Notes: generated by a model from the sequence alone, not told the origin. 64,000 nt of DNA from CAUUJV01 sp963545565 (GCA_963545565.1 CAUUJV010000009.1:1-64000), one strand, 5' to 3'; numbered from the stretch's first letter, positions 36,257-46,218 are shown. A program made the numbers and translations.

Positions 36257-36517
36257 ATGGAGAATAGGTCTGGAGGCGGCTGGAAGTTCTTCGCACTTCT
36301 CTTCGGCGCCCTACTTGCAGGTCTCGCCGTTGCCTACGTCTACAAGCAGCAGAACCCTGAGTATGACCCATGGGAAGAACCATGGGAGAACAGCTCTTCA
36401 CCAGTTGAGTTCGACACTTCTGACGTAGAAGCATCTGAAGAAGCTGATAGTGCAGATGAAGCAAAAACTGTAGAAGACTCTGACGAGGCTGCTGAAACTG
36501 CAACCGCTACAGCATAA
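36257..36517 (+). CDS. Small single-pass membrane protein with acidic tail, function unknown
   Basis: An 86-residue protein with a short Gly-rich start, one transmembrane helix at about residues 8-26 (FFALLFGALLAGLAVAYVY), a Trp/Pro/Glu patch (DPWEEPWE) and a strongly acidic Ala/Glu/Asp tail. A strong AAAGGAG site precedes ATG 36257, and an in-frame start at 36218 has none, so the shorter form is preferred. A terminator follows. I do not recognise the family; similar small proteins occur in related genomes as far as I recall, without known function. Confidence 0.75.
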   Translation: MENRSGGGWKFFALLFGALLAGLAVAYVYKQQNPEYDPWEEPWENSSSPVEFDTSDVEASEEADSADEAKTVEDSDEAAETATATA

Positions 36518-36604
36518 GCTGGGCGTTGCCTAACAAGGGCGTTGCTCAATAGGGGCATTGCCCGATAGAAGTCTACAAAGTTTAATAATTTAAAATTTAA
36601 TAGT

Positions 36605-36638
36605 AAAGGCTAGGATCCATCGAAGGTTCCTAGCCTTT
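36605..36638. terminator. Bidirectional terminator between small membrane protein gene and glgP
   Basis: AAAGGCTAGGA (36605-36615) pairs with TCCTAGCCTTT (36628-36638), an 11-base perfect stem with a 12-base loop and A/T flanks usable in both directions. Confidence 0.8.
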
Positions 36639-36670
36639 GCTAATTGGTTGATTAGTTACGCTTTATCGCT

Positions 36671-39136
36671 TTAGCGAGGCAATGGGCCTGTTCCCCAAAT
36701 GCGCTCCAAGTAATCTTCAATGGAACGATCTGAGCTGAAGTAGCCAGAGTTTGCCACATTAAGCAGAGCCCTACGAGCCCACTCATGTTCGTCAGCATAG
36801 AGTGTCTCAATCTCAGACTGAATATCCATGTAAGAACCAAAATCTGCCAAGGTCATGAAGTAATCCTTAGACAGCCAATCCTTCACAAGATTCTCGTAAG
36901 CACTCTTATCTCCATCAGCGAAGGTGCCATCGGCAACCATATCAATTGCTTGGCTCAGGCGAGGATCGGCTTCATAGTAATCACGAGAAAGACCCTTGTC
37001 ATAACCCTCAGCATAGAGTGCTTCGACTTCGTCAACGGTCATACCAAAGAGGAAGAAGTTCTCTGCCCCCACACGCTCACGAATCTCAACATTTGCACCA
37101 TCAAGAGTACCAACAGTCAAAGCACCATTCAAGGCAAACTTCATATTACCTGTGCCGGATGCTTCCTTGCCAGCCTGAGAAATCTGCTCATCGAGGTCTG
37201 TTGCAGGAATCAAATTGCTTGCAAGTTCGATGTTGTAGTTTGGCGGGAAGAGCACATTGAGGTTTCCGTCTACCTCAGGATCGTTGTTAATTACGCGGGA
37301 AACATTGTTGATCAAGCGAATGGTTTCCTTTGCAAGAGCATATCCAGGAGCTGCTTTTGCACCAAAGACAACCGTGCGAGGTGTGATATCTGACGCATTG
37401 ACCTTGCCTGACTTAATATCTGCATACTGAGAAATAACAGCAAGAATCTTCAACGACTGGCGCTTATACTCGTGCAAACGCTTCACCATGGAGTTGATCA
37501 TGGTGTTAGGGTCAACATCGAAACCATAACGACGCTTTGCGAAGTTAGAGAAATCACGCTTGTTAGCCTTTTTCACCTCAGCGAAACGGTCAACAAACTG
37601 TGCATCTTCAGCCAATGGGATCAAACCTTCGAGCTGAGAAAGATCAGAAATCCATGAATCCGTGCCTAAGCCCTCAGTAATAAGAGCAGCAAGGCGTGGG
37701 TTTGCAAGGCGTACGAAGCGGCGAGGCGTCACACCATTGGTCACATTAGTGAACTTAGTCGGGAACACATCACTGAAGTCCTTCAATGTGACGTCCTTAA
37801 GCAGCTGAGAATGCAGCTCTGCAACGCCGTTAACGTGCGATCCACCAGCTGTTGCGAGGAAGGCCATGCGTACCTGTGGATTTGATCCAGTGGTCATAAC
37901 GCGCATACGCTCAATCTGATCTGCAGCGACATTCTTGTGCTCAAGCTGTTCCACGAATTTCTTATCAATAAGCTTGATAATTTCAAGATGACGAGGAAGA
38001 AGCTCGCCAATAAGCTGTGCTGACCACACTTCCAAAGCTTCAGGGAGCAAAGTATGGCATGTGTAATTGAAGCAGCGAGTGGTGATGTCCCACGCAGTGT
38101 CCCAACCATAGTCGTATTCGTCCATAAGAATGCGCATAAGCTCTGGAATACCAATAACTGGATGAGTGTCGTTGAGCTGGAACACAATCTTGTTTGGCAA
38201 AGTAGTCAAGTCAGGATGCTCTTCAGCACCATAGAAAGTACGGATTGCATCGCGAATAGAAGCAGAAACGAAGAAGTACTGCTGCTGCAAACGCAAGGAC
38301 TTGCCCTGAGGAGTTGAATCTTCTGGGTAAAGAATCTTGGTGATAGTTTCTGCTTTCACCTGTTCCTTAACTGCACCCTCATAATCGCTCTTATTGAAGG
38401 TGAGCAAGTCGAACTCATCGAGAGCCTTAGCCGTCCACAAGCGCAAAGTGTTGACTCGGCGAGATTCATATCCAGGAACCATGTAGTCCACAGGAACTGC
38501 GCGAACGCCCCAAGAAGGCTCCCACACGCGCTTACCGTTCTTTTCAACAACGGTGCCGCCGAAGTTTACCTGCTGAGCACGGTTATAATCAGTGTGCCCC
38601 CAAGGATTTTCCTCAGTTAGCCAGTAATCAGGGCGTTCAATTTGGTTGCCTTTTTCATCAAACTCTTGCTTGAAAATGCCATACTGATACTGAATGCCAT
38701 ATCCAAAAGCAGGCACACCAAGGGATGCAAGAGAATCAATAAAACAAGCTGCGAGACGGCCTAAGCCACCGTTACCCAAACCTGGCTCATACTCTGCGTC
38801 GATAACGTCTTGAGGCTCAAAGCCTAACTCGCGCACTGCAGTGTTGAACTGATCGGTAAGACGAGCATTGAGAAGAGCATTTTCGAGCTGCTTACCCATA
38901 AGGAACTCTGCACTCAGATAGCCCACTGCCTTTGTGGAACCCTCAAGCATATCTGCCTTAGTGCTGGTCCATGAGCCCATAAGATGCTTGCGAACAGCCA
39001 GTGACGCTGCGACATAAACATCTTTAACAGTTGCCTCGCTGACTGTTACACCCTGATGATAGGTAAGCTGATCTGTGATTTCTGCAATGAAATCAGAAGC
39101 AGAAACAGTGCTGTCAGTTGCATTATTTTGAGTCAT
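36671..39136 (-). CDS. glgP: Glycogen/maltodextrin phosphorylase
   Basis: Releases glucose-1-phosphate from alpha-1,4-glucans using phosphate and PLP. At 821 residues it is full length. Clear segments are AEFLMGKQLENALLN, GNGGLGRLAACFIDSLA, and the PLP-lysine region EASGTGNMKFALNGALTVGT near residue 655. ATG 39136 is preferred because AGGAAAGAG lies just upstream; an in-frame start at 39208 would add residues encoded by a short tandem repeat (tgtgtactg units at about 39152-39172). No other glycogen gene is adjacent. Confidence 0.95.
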   Translation of the reverse strand: MTQNNATDSTVSASDFIAEITDQLTYHQGVTVSEATVKDVYVAASLAVRKHLMGSWTSTKADMLEGSTKAVGYLSAEFLMGKQLENALLNARLTDQFNTAVRELGFEPQDVIDAEYEPGLGNGGLGRLAACFIDSLASLGVPAFGYGIQYQYGIFKQEFDEKGNQIERPDYWLTEENPWGHTDYNRAQQVNFGGTVVEKNGKRVWEPSWGVRAVPVDYMVPGYESRRVNTLRLWTAKALDEFDLLTFNKSDYEGAVKEQVKAETITKILYPEDSTPQGKSLRLQQQYFFVSASIRDAIRTFYGAEEHPDLTTLPNKIVFQLNDTHPVIGIPELMRILMDEYDYGWDTAWDITTRCFNYTCHTLLPEALEVWSAQLIGELLPRHLEIIKLIDKKFVEQLEHKNVAADQIERMRVMTTGSNPQVRMAFLATAGGSHVNGVAELHSQLLKDVTLKDFSDVFPTKFTNVTNGVTPRRFVRLANPRLAALITEGLGTDSWISDLSQLEGLIPLAEDAQFVDRFAEVKKANKRDFSNFAKRRYGFDVDPNTMINSMVKRLHEYKRQSLKILAVISQYADIKSGKVNASDITPRTVVFGAKAAPGYALAKETIRLINNVSRVINNDPEVDGNLNVLFPPNYNIELASNLIPATDLDEQISQAGKEASGTGNMKFALNGALTVGTLDGANVEIRERVGAENFFLFGMTVDEVEALYAEGYDKGLSRDYYEADPRLSQAIDMVADGTFADGDKSAYENLVKDWLSKDYFMTLADFGSYMDIQSEIETLYADEHEWARRALLNVANSGYFSSDRSIEDYLERIWGTGPLPR

Positions 39137-39337
39137 AGAAACTCTTTCCTGTGTGTACTGTGTGTACTGTGCAGTAACCATTATGCATTGAAATCTGGAA
39201 ATTTGCACGTTCTAACGTATGTTTTCCCCGTTTCCAAGATTTTTCAAGGGAAACTCCTGCATAATTTCTGTGCTCGAATTTTATGTTCTGCTATGCGCTG
39301 AGCTGTACCACGATGCGTTGAGTGCAAGAATGGTGAT

Positions 39338-39754
39338 ATGGCAATTATTAAGCAAAGTGACATTATGGCTGGTGAGAATGCTCTGCGAGAATGGAAAAAC
39401 AAGGCGGAACTGCTCATAGGTGACGGCGAGAATGCCTCGACTATCAATCCGCCTATGACTCGTAGTAATCGCGCTATGGCAGTGCGTTATTCACTTTATA
39501 TGACGACTATTGCTTGCCCGGGTGACGGCGTAGAACTACGCGTTGCTCCATATGCTGCCGTAAAAATTCTTGAAGGCCCCAAGTCAGACCCTCACAACCT
39601 CACTCCCCCAGACGTCATCGAGCTTGCACCTGACGTGTGGCTGCGAATGGTCTGCGGATTTACCACATGGTCTGATGAACGAGCAGCCGGTAACATCACG
39701 GCAGTAGGCGAACGTGACGACCTCTCGCCATATTTGCCATTACCAATCGACTAA
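39338..39754 (+). CDS. Actinobacterial SCP2-like 'sterol carrier family' protein
   Basis: A 138-residue soluble protein. The pattern RSNRAMAVRYSL, VELRVAPYAAVKILEGPKSD, PPDVIELAPDVWLRMVCG, AAGNITAVGERDDLSPYLPL matches a short actinobacterial family commonly named sterol carrier family protein, from memory of that family. The actual ligand or role is unknown and sterol binding should not be assumed. The ribosome site before ATG 39338 is weak (GGTGAT). It faces away from glgP and converges on trpS. Confidence 0.7.
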   Translation: MAIIKQSDIMAGENALREWKNKAELLIGDGENASTINPPMTRSNRAMAVRYSLYMTTIACPGDGVELRVAPYAAVKILEGPKSDPHNLTPPDVIELAPDVWLRMVCGFTTWSDERAAGNITAVGERDDLSPYLPLPID

Positions 39755-39798
39755 GCTGTTAGCCTAGGTTTGATGAGGCTAGATTTAATGGCTTAGAT

Positions 39799-40890
39799 TT
39801 AGTACTTCATTCCCATTGCTTCGCGAACCTGCTCAAGAGTTTCCTCAGCGATTGCATTAGCCTTTTTGTTGCCGTCATGCAGAATATCGCGGATAGAATC
39901 CATGTCTTTAGCAAGTTCTTCTCGGCGCTCACGATGAGGAGCGAGGAAGTTGTTCACAGATTCAATAACGTAAGCCTTAAGAGCCCCTGCACCAGATTCA
40001 CCAATTTCTGAAGCAATGTCCTTTGGATCACGGCCAGTCACAAGCCCAGCAGTGGTAAGCAAGGCGGAAACTTGTGGGCGATTAACTGGATCAAATGTGA
40101 TGTTGCGATCAGAATCCGTGGGGCTCTTCTTAATAAGCTTCGCAGTCCCAGCAGCCGTTGCGCCAAGCATGATGGAATTACCGTAAGATTTGCTCATTTT
40201 ACGGCCATCAAGCCCAGGGATTTCAGGAGCATCAGACAGAATCGCTGATGGCTCTGGAAACACGGGATTTTTCTTGGCATATCGTTCATTGAAACGACGA
40301 GCTATAGTACGGGTAATTTCAACGTGTGGAAGATTATCTTTACCGATAGGAACTACATTTGCCTTGCAGAACAGAATGTCACAAGCCTGATGAATCGGAT
40401 AGGTCAACAGCAAGCCAGTCAAAGCATGGCCAGAAGCTTCCATTTCAGACTTCACAGTCGGATTACGATGAAGCTCAGCCTCAGTGACTAAAGAAAGGAA
40501 TGGGAGCATCAACTGATTCTCAGCAGGAACAGCAGAGTGGGTAAAAATCATGGTCTTGCTTGGATCAATCCCCGCAGCCAAGTAATCAAGCACAAGATTC
40601 AAAACATTATCTTCAATATGCTCAGTAGTATCTCGATCTGTAATTACCTGATAATCAGCAATGATGATATTGGTATTCACACCGCGATTTTGCATTGCTA
40701 CACGCTCTTTAATAGAGCCGAAATAATGCCCCAAATGCAAACGCCCCGTAGGACGATCGCCTGTGAGCATAGTGAAAGCAGAAGGATTTTTCTCAAGTTT
40801 TGCAAAAGTCGCATCAGAACGCTTTTGTGCCGCCAAAAAACTTGCGCTCAGCTCATTTCCAGCTGCAGTTACTTGCTGCTCATCAGCCAT
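39799..40890 (-). CDS. trpS: Tryptophanyl-tRNA synthetase
   Basis: A class Ic aminoacyl-tRNA synthetase of 363 residues. The HIGH-type motif is LHLGHYFGS in GDRPTGRLHLGH (about residues 43-54), and the KMSKS motif appears exactly in DGRKMSKSYGN (about 223-233). ATG 40890 is preferred, with CAGGG upstream; an in-frame start at 40959 adds 23 unlike residues. The length and motif spacing agree with bacterial TrpS. Confidence 0.96.
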   Translation of the reverse strand: MADEQQVTAAGNELSASFLAAQKRSDATFAKLEKNPSAFTMLTGDRPTGRLHLGHYFGSIKERVAMQNRGVNTNIIIADYQVITDRDTTEHIEDNVLNLVLDYLAAGIDPSKTMIFTHSAVPAENQLMLPFLSLVTEAELHRNPTVKSEMEASGHALTGLLLTYPIHQACDILFCKANVVPIGKDNLPHVEITRTIARRFNERYAKKNPVFPEPSAILSDAPEIPGLDGRKMSKSYGNSIMLGATAAGTAKLIKKSPTDSDRNITFDPVNRPQVSALLTTAGLVTGRDPKDIASEIGESGAGALKAYVIESVNNFLAPHRERREELAKDMDSIRDILHDGNKKANAIAEETLEQVREAMGMKY

Positions 40891-41034
40891 TTTGCACCCT
40901 GCCTCTACACAAAAAATTGAAGAAATTGTTGGTCTCATGGTAAAAGTTTCAGCCGACAAGCTCTAGTCGTGGTATCCTACTTTGTGGTGAATTGGAAACT
41001 CGTGTAATCACGCTGAAATCAGCGAGGGGGTCAG

Positions 41035-41454
41035 ATGGGCCGCGGACGTCAGAAAGCAAAGCAAACAAAGATAGCCCGTAAGCTCAAGTATCTAACGACT
41101 GATACGGATTATGACGAGCTCGCCAAAGAATTATCTACTCATGATGATGAGAATTTTGAATCTGTGGATGATTTTAATGGCGCCGACACGCCCGAGAGCA
41201 GAGAAACTTCACAAGCAGAATACGATGCCGAGAATAAGACTGAGGGCGAAGATAAAGGCGAGGTAAAAAAGTCCGAAGAGCTCAATGAGGAAGAACTCAA
41301 CGAACTCGATGAGTACGCTCAGTGGGCTGCAGAAGCTGCAAAACGAGCAGAAGAACAACAGCCAGCTAAGAAAGCCGCTCCGCACAAGCCATTCCCTATG
41401 CCCTTCTCTGGCGTAAAGTCAAAGTCAGAGCCAAAGCCGAAGAGCGCAGAATAG
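41035..41454 (+). CDS. DUF3073 family protein
   Basis: A 139-residue protein whose N-terminus, MGRGRQKAKQTKIARKLKY, is the conserved core of DUF3073, a small actinobacterial family of unknown function with a basic start and acidic body. The C-terminal two thirds are highly acidic with a Lys/Pro-rich end and are probably disordered. GAGGGGG precedes ATG 41035. A nucleic acid role is plausible from the basic start but is inference. Confidence 0.85.
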   Translation: MGRGRQKAKQTKIARKLKYLTTDTDYDELAKELSTHDDENFESVDDFNGADTPESRETSQAEYDAENKTEGEDKGEVKKSEELNEEELNELDEYAQWAAEAAKRAEEQQPAKKAAPHKPFPMPFSGVKSKSEPKPKSAE

Positions 41455-41490
41455 AAAAGCACTCTTTTCGCCTTTATTTTGTTTTCATAG

Positions 41491-41533
41491 CACTCTCGTT
41501 TTCCCGATCAATCTGTTCGAGAAAGTGAGAGTG
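41491..41533. repeat. Palindromic element, copy 1 (shared 14-base core), possible terminator
   Basis: CACTCTC (41491-41497) pairs with GAGAGTG (41527-41533), enclosing the core CGATCAATCTGTTC (41505-41518) that recurs at 46469. It sits between the convergent ends of the DUF3073 and ThrE genes, so it may end transcription. Confidence 0.5.
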
Positions 41534-41577
41534 TAAATACATGAATACATGAATTCAAAGTATTAAAATTCAAAATA

Positions 41578-43191
41578 TTAAATATCGTAGCGCCATGAGC
41601 GATCAGTGAAAACACGGGCAAGCGCCAGTCCTATCGGCAAGCAAACGATTACCATTACGGCTCGGAAAGTCCAATCCAACGCCAGGCTCGTGTGAAAATC
41701 ACCAAGATAATACACAGCTCGATACATATAAAGTCCTGGAACCATAATCACAATAGACGGCACTGTTAAGCCGATTCGTGGATAGCCAAGAGTTCTATCG
41801 ATAAGTCCCTTACGAACGGACATACGCCAAGCCGTTGCAAGCAGTCCGGCAGCGAGAGCAGCAAGCAGAGCCGCGAGTTCGATACTCATGCCACCATAAT
41901 CTATGACTTCTAATCGCGCCGTGTTGGCAATAGCTCCAATAGACGCAGCAATAACGGCCATTTTTTGTGGGGAATTAAATAGCACTGAGAAGCCCCACAC
42001 ACCTCCGAACGAAGCAGCTAAACGCAAAAGTAACTGCAGCCATACGCTGATATCTGGGTTATTAAAACCTGAAGGACGCAGGCGCACAATATCCACCACA
42101 ATCCATGCGCATAACGCAGCCACGAGGATAATCGAAAGCGCGTAAACAAGCCGTTCAATGCCCGACTTCAAATCCAACTTTGCAATATCCAATCCGCCCG
42201 TGATGAGCGGGAAACCCGGAATAACAAAGAGAATTGCCCCAATATAGGCAGTGTCATGTGAGAGCGCGGAAGGATCAACAATAGCCGAAAGTCGCAGCAC
42301 CCCAAGAGTGGCAAAAGCAGCAATCACAACGCTTACAGCAGTCACAAAGAATTGGTTAAGATGACGTCCGCTCATACGACTGCGTACGTACTGCCCAATC
42401 CCTGCACCCACGAAGGCACCGAGAATGTCATACCCCCAACCACCAAGTAAAAAAACGAAGCACGCACACGCAACGGCAGAAGCAAAGCCCTTCTTAATCG
42501 CGCTATAAAGCCCTGCCTTATATTCAATAGCTTCTAAGCGCTCGTGAGCTGCACGTACAGACAATGATGCGCATACGTCTGTACTATTTGCCTCGTTTAC
42601 GCTGTTCGCATTGTTTGCAGTACTCACACTATTTGCAGTGCTCACATCGTGGTCATCTTCATGAATATTTTTAATAGAAGTTTCAGACCGGCGCGAGTTT
42701 TCGAGGTGAGAGATGAAATTAGCAGATGAATCTGTGTCAACATGGTATGTTCCAGGCTTTCCCAGACTCACACACAGCCAGTCTGTGTAATGTTCCATAA
42801 GCCAGATGCGTTCTGTATTGACGCCAACAGTTGGTAGATCAACGATCTCAGTAATGCGCTGCTTACCGTCAGAAAAAGATGCGTCAATACTCGTTAAGCT
42901 AATATCTGCACGAACGTTAATCCCCAACGCTTCTGCAATGCGGCTCATCATTTCTTTGACGCGAAAGCTACCCGTTCCGCCGCCTAAATCGAGCAGGCCA
43001 GCACGCATAATAACGCTTGCCTTAGCAGCCAATGATGCTTCTAATAACGGGGTATCCAGCTCAGCTTTTATATCTGCCATGTCCAATGGAATGGAATGAC
43101 TGTGAAATCTGCGTTCATATGTAACTTTGCGCTCAGCCAAACGCTTTCTGCTGTAATTCTGAATCCAACTCACAGTAGCCATTGTTCCCAT
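41578..43191 (-). CDS. ThrE-type threonine/serine exporter family protein
   Basis: A 537-residue membrane protein with the DUF1212/ThrE N-terminal domain (LLEASLAAKASVIMRAGLLDLGGGTGSFRVKEMM, split here as LLDLGGGTGSFRV near residue 65) followed by about ten hydrophobic helices in two groups (ThrE and ThrE_2). A Ser/Asn-rich insert repeats STANSV/STANNAN-like units at about 185-210. In Corynebacterium, ThrE exports threonine and serine by proton-motive force. The start is unsure: GTG 43203, ATG 43191 and ATG 43182 are all possible. The link to ilvA threonine use is only by pathway. Confidence 0.85.
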   Translation of the reverse strand: MGTMATVSWIQNYSRKRLAERKVTYERRFHSHSIPLDMADIKAELDTPLLEASLAAKASVIMRAGLLDLGGGTGSFRVKEMMSRIAEALGINVRADISLTSIDASFSDGKQRITEIVDLPTVGVNTERIWLMEHYTDWLCVSLGKPGTYHVDTDSSANFISHLENSRRSETSIKNIHEDDHDVSTANSVSTANNANSVNEANSTDVCASLSVRAAHERLEAIEYKAGLYSAIKKGFASAVACACFVFLLGGWGYDILGAFVGAGIGQYVRSRMSGRHLNQFFVTAVSVVIAAFATLGVLRLSAIVDPSALSHDTAYIGAILFVIPGFPLITGGLDIAKLDLKSGIERLVYALSIILVAALCAWIVVDIVRLRPSGFNNPDISVWLQLLLRLAASFGGVWGFSVLFNSPQKMAVIAASIGAIANTARLEVIDYGGMSIELAALLAALAAGLLATAWRMSVRKGLIDRTLGYPRIGLTVPSIVIMVPGLYMYRAVYYLGDFHTSLALDWTFRAVMVIVCLPIGLALARVFTDRSWRYDI

Positions 43192-43340
43192 ATATGCAGA
43201 CACTAAATGTGCTTACTAGACCTACTAGGAACTGAAAATATCAGATAAAAAGCCGACGCCCATAAAGTAATTTCCGGAACTTCTCAGAAAAATTTGTCCA
43301 CTTTTTAACTAGTTATTCCACAATTTGAAATATAGAAACC

Positions 43341-43346
43341 TATAAT
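43341..43346 (+). promoter_or_regulatory. ppc: Probable -10 box of the ppc promoter
   Basis: A consensus TATAAT occurs 127 bases before ppc. The upstream -35 match is poor. Transcription from it would give a leader of about 120 bases. Confidence 0.5.
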
Positions 43347-43403
43347 GGTGAGGATTGACTGTCGCTCACGAGGCTTTGGGCTTGGGACGGCTGGTTTACA
43401 AAA

Positions 43404-43420
43404 CTTCGGAGGAGCCGAAG
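43404..43420 (+). promoter_or_regulatory. Hairpin in the ppc leader
   Basis: CTTCGG (43404-43409) pairs with CCGAAG (43415-43420), displaying an AGGAG loop. It may matter for mRNA stability or translation of ppc; the true ribosome site GAGGAGGT lies further down, near 43456. Confidence 0.35.
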
Positions 43421-43473
43421 AAGATCAGTTGACAAGCAACCTTTAGGGGCGGTTGAGGAGGTCGTATAAATAA

Positions 43474-46218
43474 ATGTCACAATCTAAAATCCAAGAAGAT
43501 TCAAATCTTCGCGCTCTCACAGCAGAACACTTAGCAGAAGAGCAAAACTTTCCTACATCGTTGAACGACGATATGGAATTATGCTTAAGCATTCTGCGCG
43601 ATGTGATTGCTGAGTATGATCCTAATTTGCTTACTAAATTCGATGCTCTCCGTGACGATGCAATTATTGCTGGAGATGCTCATTGGTCAAAAAGCGAAGA
43701 TAAGAAGACAGTTTCAGCAGAAGGCCTTGAAGCAGCAGTTTCCGTTATCGACGAAAGCTCTGTTGAAGAAAACACCATGTTGGCGCGTGCTTTCACCACA
43801 TACTTCCATCTGGCAAACCTGTGCGAAGAAGCTTACCGCGTTTCTGCTCTGCAAAAGCGCGCAGAAGATGTGGACACCAACTCCCCTATCGACCCGACCA
43901 ACGAGTTGACTATTGCATACAAACAGCTCATTGATGAGGTTGGACTCGCAGGCGCACAAGAGCTCCTCGAAAAGCTTGAGTTCCATCCTGTTTTCACAGC
44001 ACACCCAACTGAAGCACGCCGAAAAGCAGTTGAAGGCAAAATCCGCCGAATTTCAGCTCTACTCGCAGCTCGCAAATTCACTAAAGGATCTGCCCGCGCA
44101 GAAACAGACCGCAATCTCTACAACGAAATTGACGCGCTTTTCCGTACTTCTCCAATCGCAGTGAAAAAGCCGACGCCTGTTGAAGAAGCAGACACGATTA
44201 TCGACATTTTCGATAACACTATTTTCAATATCATTCCTCAGGTTTACCGCCGCTTCGATAACTGGGCGCTTGGTAAGAAGTCTGGCACAGTTCCACCTGT
44301 TTGCCCAGCATTCTTCCACCCAGGAAGTTGGATTGGTTCAGACCGTGATGGCAATCCGAACGTCACTGCAAAAGTAAGCCGCAAGGTTGCTCGCAAGTTC
44401 TATGACCATATGGTTAAAACTCTTGAAGAAGCAACTCGCACAGTGGGTCGCAACCTTACTCTTGGTTCGAGCACAACTCCTCCAAATGAAGAATTGCGTG
44501 CTCTGTGGAATCGTCAGTGCGAAATGAGCGAGCGCCTAACCGGCCACGCAAGCGTTATTTCTACTCAAGAACCACACCGCGCAGCCATGATCGTGATGGC
44601 TGATCGTCTTCATGCAACAATCGCTCGTGATGTTGACTTGATGTATGCAAGTTCTGATGAGTTCCTTGCAGATTTGAGAATTGTCCAGAAGTCTTTGGCA
44701 GATGCGGGCGCCGTTCGCAGCGCTTACGGCCCTCTGCAGACTCTTATCTGGCAGGTTGAAACCTTCGGATTCCACATGGTGGAAATGGAGTTCCGTCAGC
44801 ATTCTCTCGTTCATGCACGCGCACTTGAAGATATTCGTGAGCACGGTTTGCACGGTGAACGCGGTGAGCTTGCCCCTATGACTCAGGAAGTTTTGAACAC
44901 ATTCCGTGCCCTCGGCGCAATCCAGCGTCGCAATGGGCGCAAGGCTGCCGGGCGTTATCTCATCTCCTTCAGCAAGTCTGCACAGCACGTGCGCGACGTG
45001 TATGAGTTGAATCGCCTAGCATTTGCAGATCCAAAGGATGCACCAGAGCTCAACGTTATCCCCCTGTTTGAGCAATTGGAAGATCTTGAGAATTCTGCTG
45101 ATGTTCTTGAAGACATTATCAAGATTCCAGAGATGCAGGATTATTTGAAGAAGCACAATAACCGCATGGAAGTTATGCTCGGTTACTCTGACTCTTCTAA
45201 AGATGCTGGCCCAACTTCTGCAACATTGGCGCTTCACCGTGCACAGGAACGCATTGCTAAGTGGGCAGAATCTCACAATATTGATGTGACTCTGTTCCAT
45301 GGCCGTGGCGGCGCTGTAGGTCGAGGTGGCGGCCCTGCAAACCGTGCGGTTTTGGCTCAGCCTGTAGGCTCTGTGAATTGCCGATTCAAGCTTACCGAAC
45401 AAGGCGAAGTTATCTTTGCTCGTTACGGCAATCCAATTTTGGCAACTCGCCATGTGGAATCCGTAGCAGCAGCAACGCTTCTGCAGTCAGCTCCAAGTAT
45501 TGAAAAGATCAATACTGAGATGACTAAGAAGTATGACGCTATGACAGCAAAGCTTGACGAGTCTTCTCATAATCGATTCCTTGATTTGCTTCATACCGAT
45601 GACTTTGCTCAATGGTTCTCTATCGTGACCCCATTGACCGAGGTTGGTTTGCTGCCAATCGGCTCTCGCCCTGCAAAACGTGGTCTCGGCGCTAAGTCTC
45701 TTGACGATTTGCGCACGATTCCTTGGGTTTTCAGCTGGGCACAGGCTCGCATTAATCTTGCAGCATGGTATGGCTTGGGAACAGCTTGCGAGGAGTTCAA
45801 TGACCTTGAAACTCTGCGAGCTGCATACAAAGAATGGTCGCTATTTACCACCTTTATCGATAACGTTGAGATGTCCATTGCAAAAACAGACGAGCGTATT
45901 GCACGCATGTATCTGGATTTGGGAGACCGCAATGATCTCGCCGAAAAAGTGCTCAATGAGATGAAACTCACCCGCAAGTGGGTTTTGAAGATCGTGGGCG
46001 ATGATTGGCCACTAGAGCATCGCCATGTGCTAGGCCAGGCAATACGCCTACGCTCCCCATACGTAGACGCCCTCTCCCTCGGACAGGTGCGCGCACTGCG
46101 CTCCTTGCGTAAGAAGGCAGACAACGAAGAACTCAGCCAAACACAGACGAGTGATTACATCTACTTCATTCTGTGCACCGTGAGTGGTGTGGCTGCTGGT
46201 CTTCAGAACACTGGCTAA
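43474..46218 (+). CDS. ppc: Phosphoenolpyruvate carboxylase
   Basis: Carboxylates PEP with bicarbonate to oxaloacetate, the anaplerotic supply for aspartate-family amino acids. The 914-residue protein has the two signatures: VFTAHPTEARR with the catalytic histidine (about residue 174) and VMLGYSDSSKDAG plus LFHGRGGAVGRGGGP near residues 568-620. The C-terminus ends with the family NTG. GAGGAGGT precedes ATG 43474. The next gene is a carbonic anhydrase, which would make its bicarbonate substrate. Confidence 0.96.
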   Translation: MSQSKIQEDSNLRALTAEHLAEEQNFPTSLNDDMELCLSILRDVIAEYDPNLLTKFDALRDDAIIAGDAHWSKSEDKKTVSAEGLEAAVSVIDESSVEENTMLARAFTTYFHLANLCEEAYRVSALQKRAEDVDTNSPIDPTNELTIAYKQLIDEVGLAGAQELLEKLEFHPVFTAHPTEARRKAVEGKIRRISALLAARKFTKGSARAETDRNLYNEIDALFRTSPIAVKKPTPVEEADTIIDIFDNTIFNIIPQVYRRFDNWALGKKSGTVPPVCPAFFHPGSWIGSDRDGNPNVTAKVSRKVARKFYDHMVKTLEEATRTVGRNLTLGSSTTPPNEELRALWNRQCEMSERLTGHASVISTQEPHRAAMIVMADRLHATIARDVDLMYASSDEFLADLRIVQKSLADAGAVRSAYGPLQTLIWQVETFGFHMVEMEFRQHSLVHARALEDIREHGLHGERGELAPMTQEVLNTFRALGAIQRRNGRKAAGRYLISFSKSAQHVRDVYELNRLAFADPKDAPELNVIPLFEQLEDLENSADVLEDIIKIPEMQDYLKKHNNRMEVMLGYSDSSKDAGPTSATLALHRAQERIAKWAESHNIDVTLFHGRGGAVGRGGGPANRAVLAQPVGSVNCRFKLTEQGEVIFARYGNPILATRHVESVAAATLLQSAPSIEKINTEMTKKYDAMTAKLDESSHNRFLDLLHTDDFAQWFSIVTPLTEVGLLPIGSRPAKRGLGAKSLDDLRTIPWVFSWAQARINLAAWYGLGTACEEFNDLETLRAAYKEWSLFTTFIDNVEMSIAKTDERIARMYLDLGDRNDLAEKVLNEMKLTRKWVLKIVGDDWPLEHRHVLGQAIRLRSPYVDALSLGQVRALRSLRKKADNEELSQTQTSDYIYFILCTVSGVAAGLQNTG

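Noticed and set aside
42580..42660. Repeated STANSV-type codons in the ThrE-like gene as a CRISPR-like repeat
   Set aside because: Units are short, contiguous, in frame and coding; there are no spacers and no cas genes.
43345..43446. 34-codon frame in the ppc leader as a leader peptide
   Set aside because: Its ATG overlaps the probable -10 box, so it would not be in the transcript, and it shows no codon run related to PEP carboxylase control.
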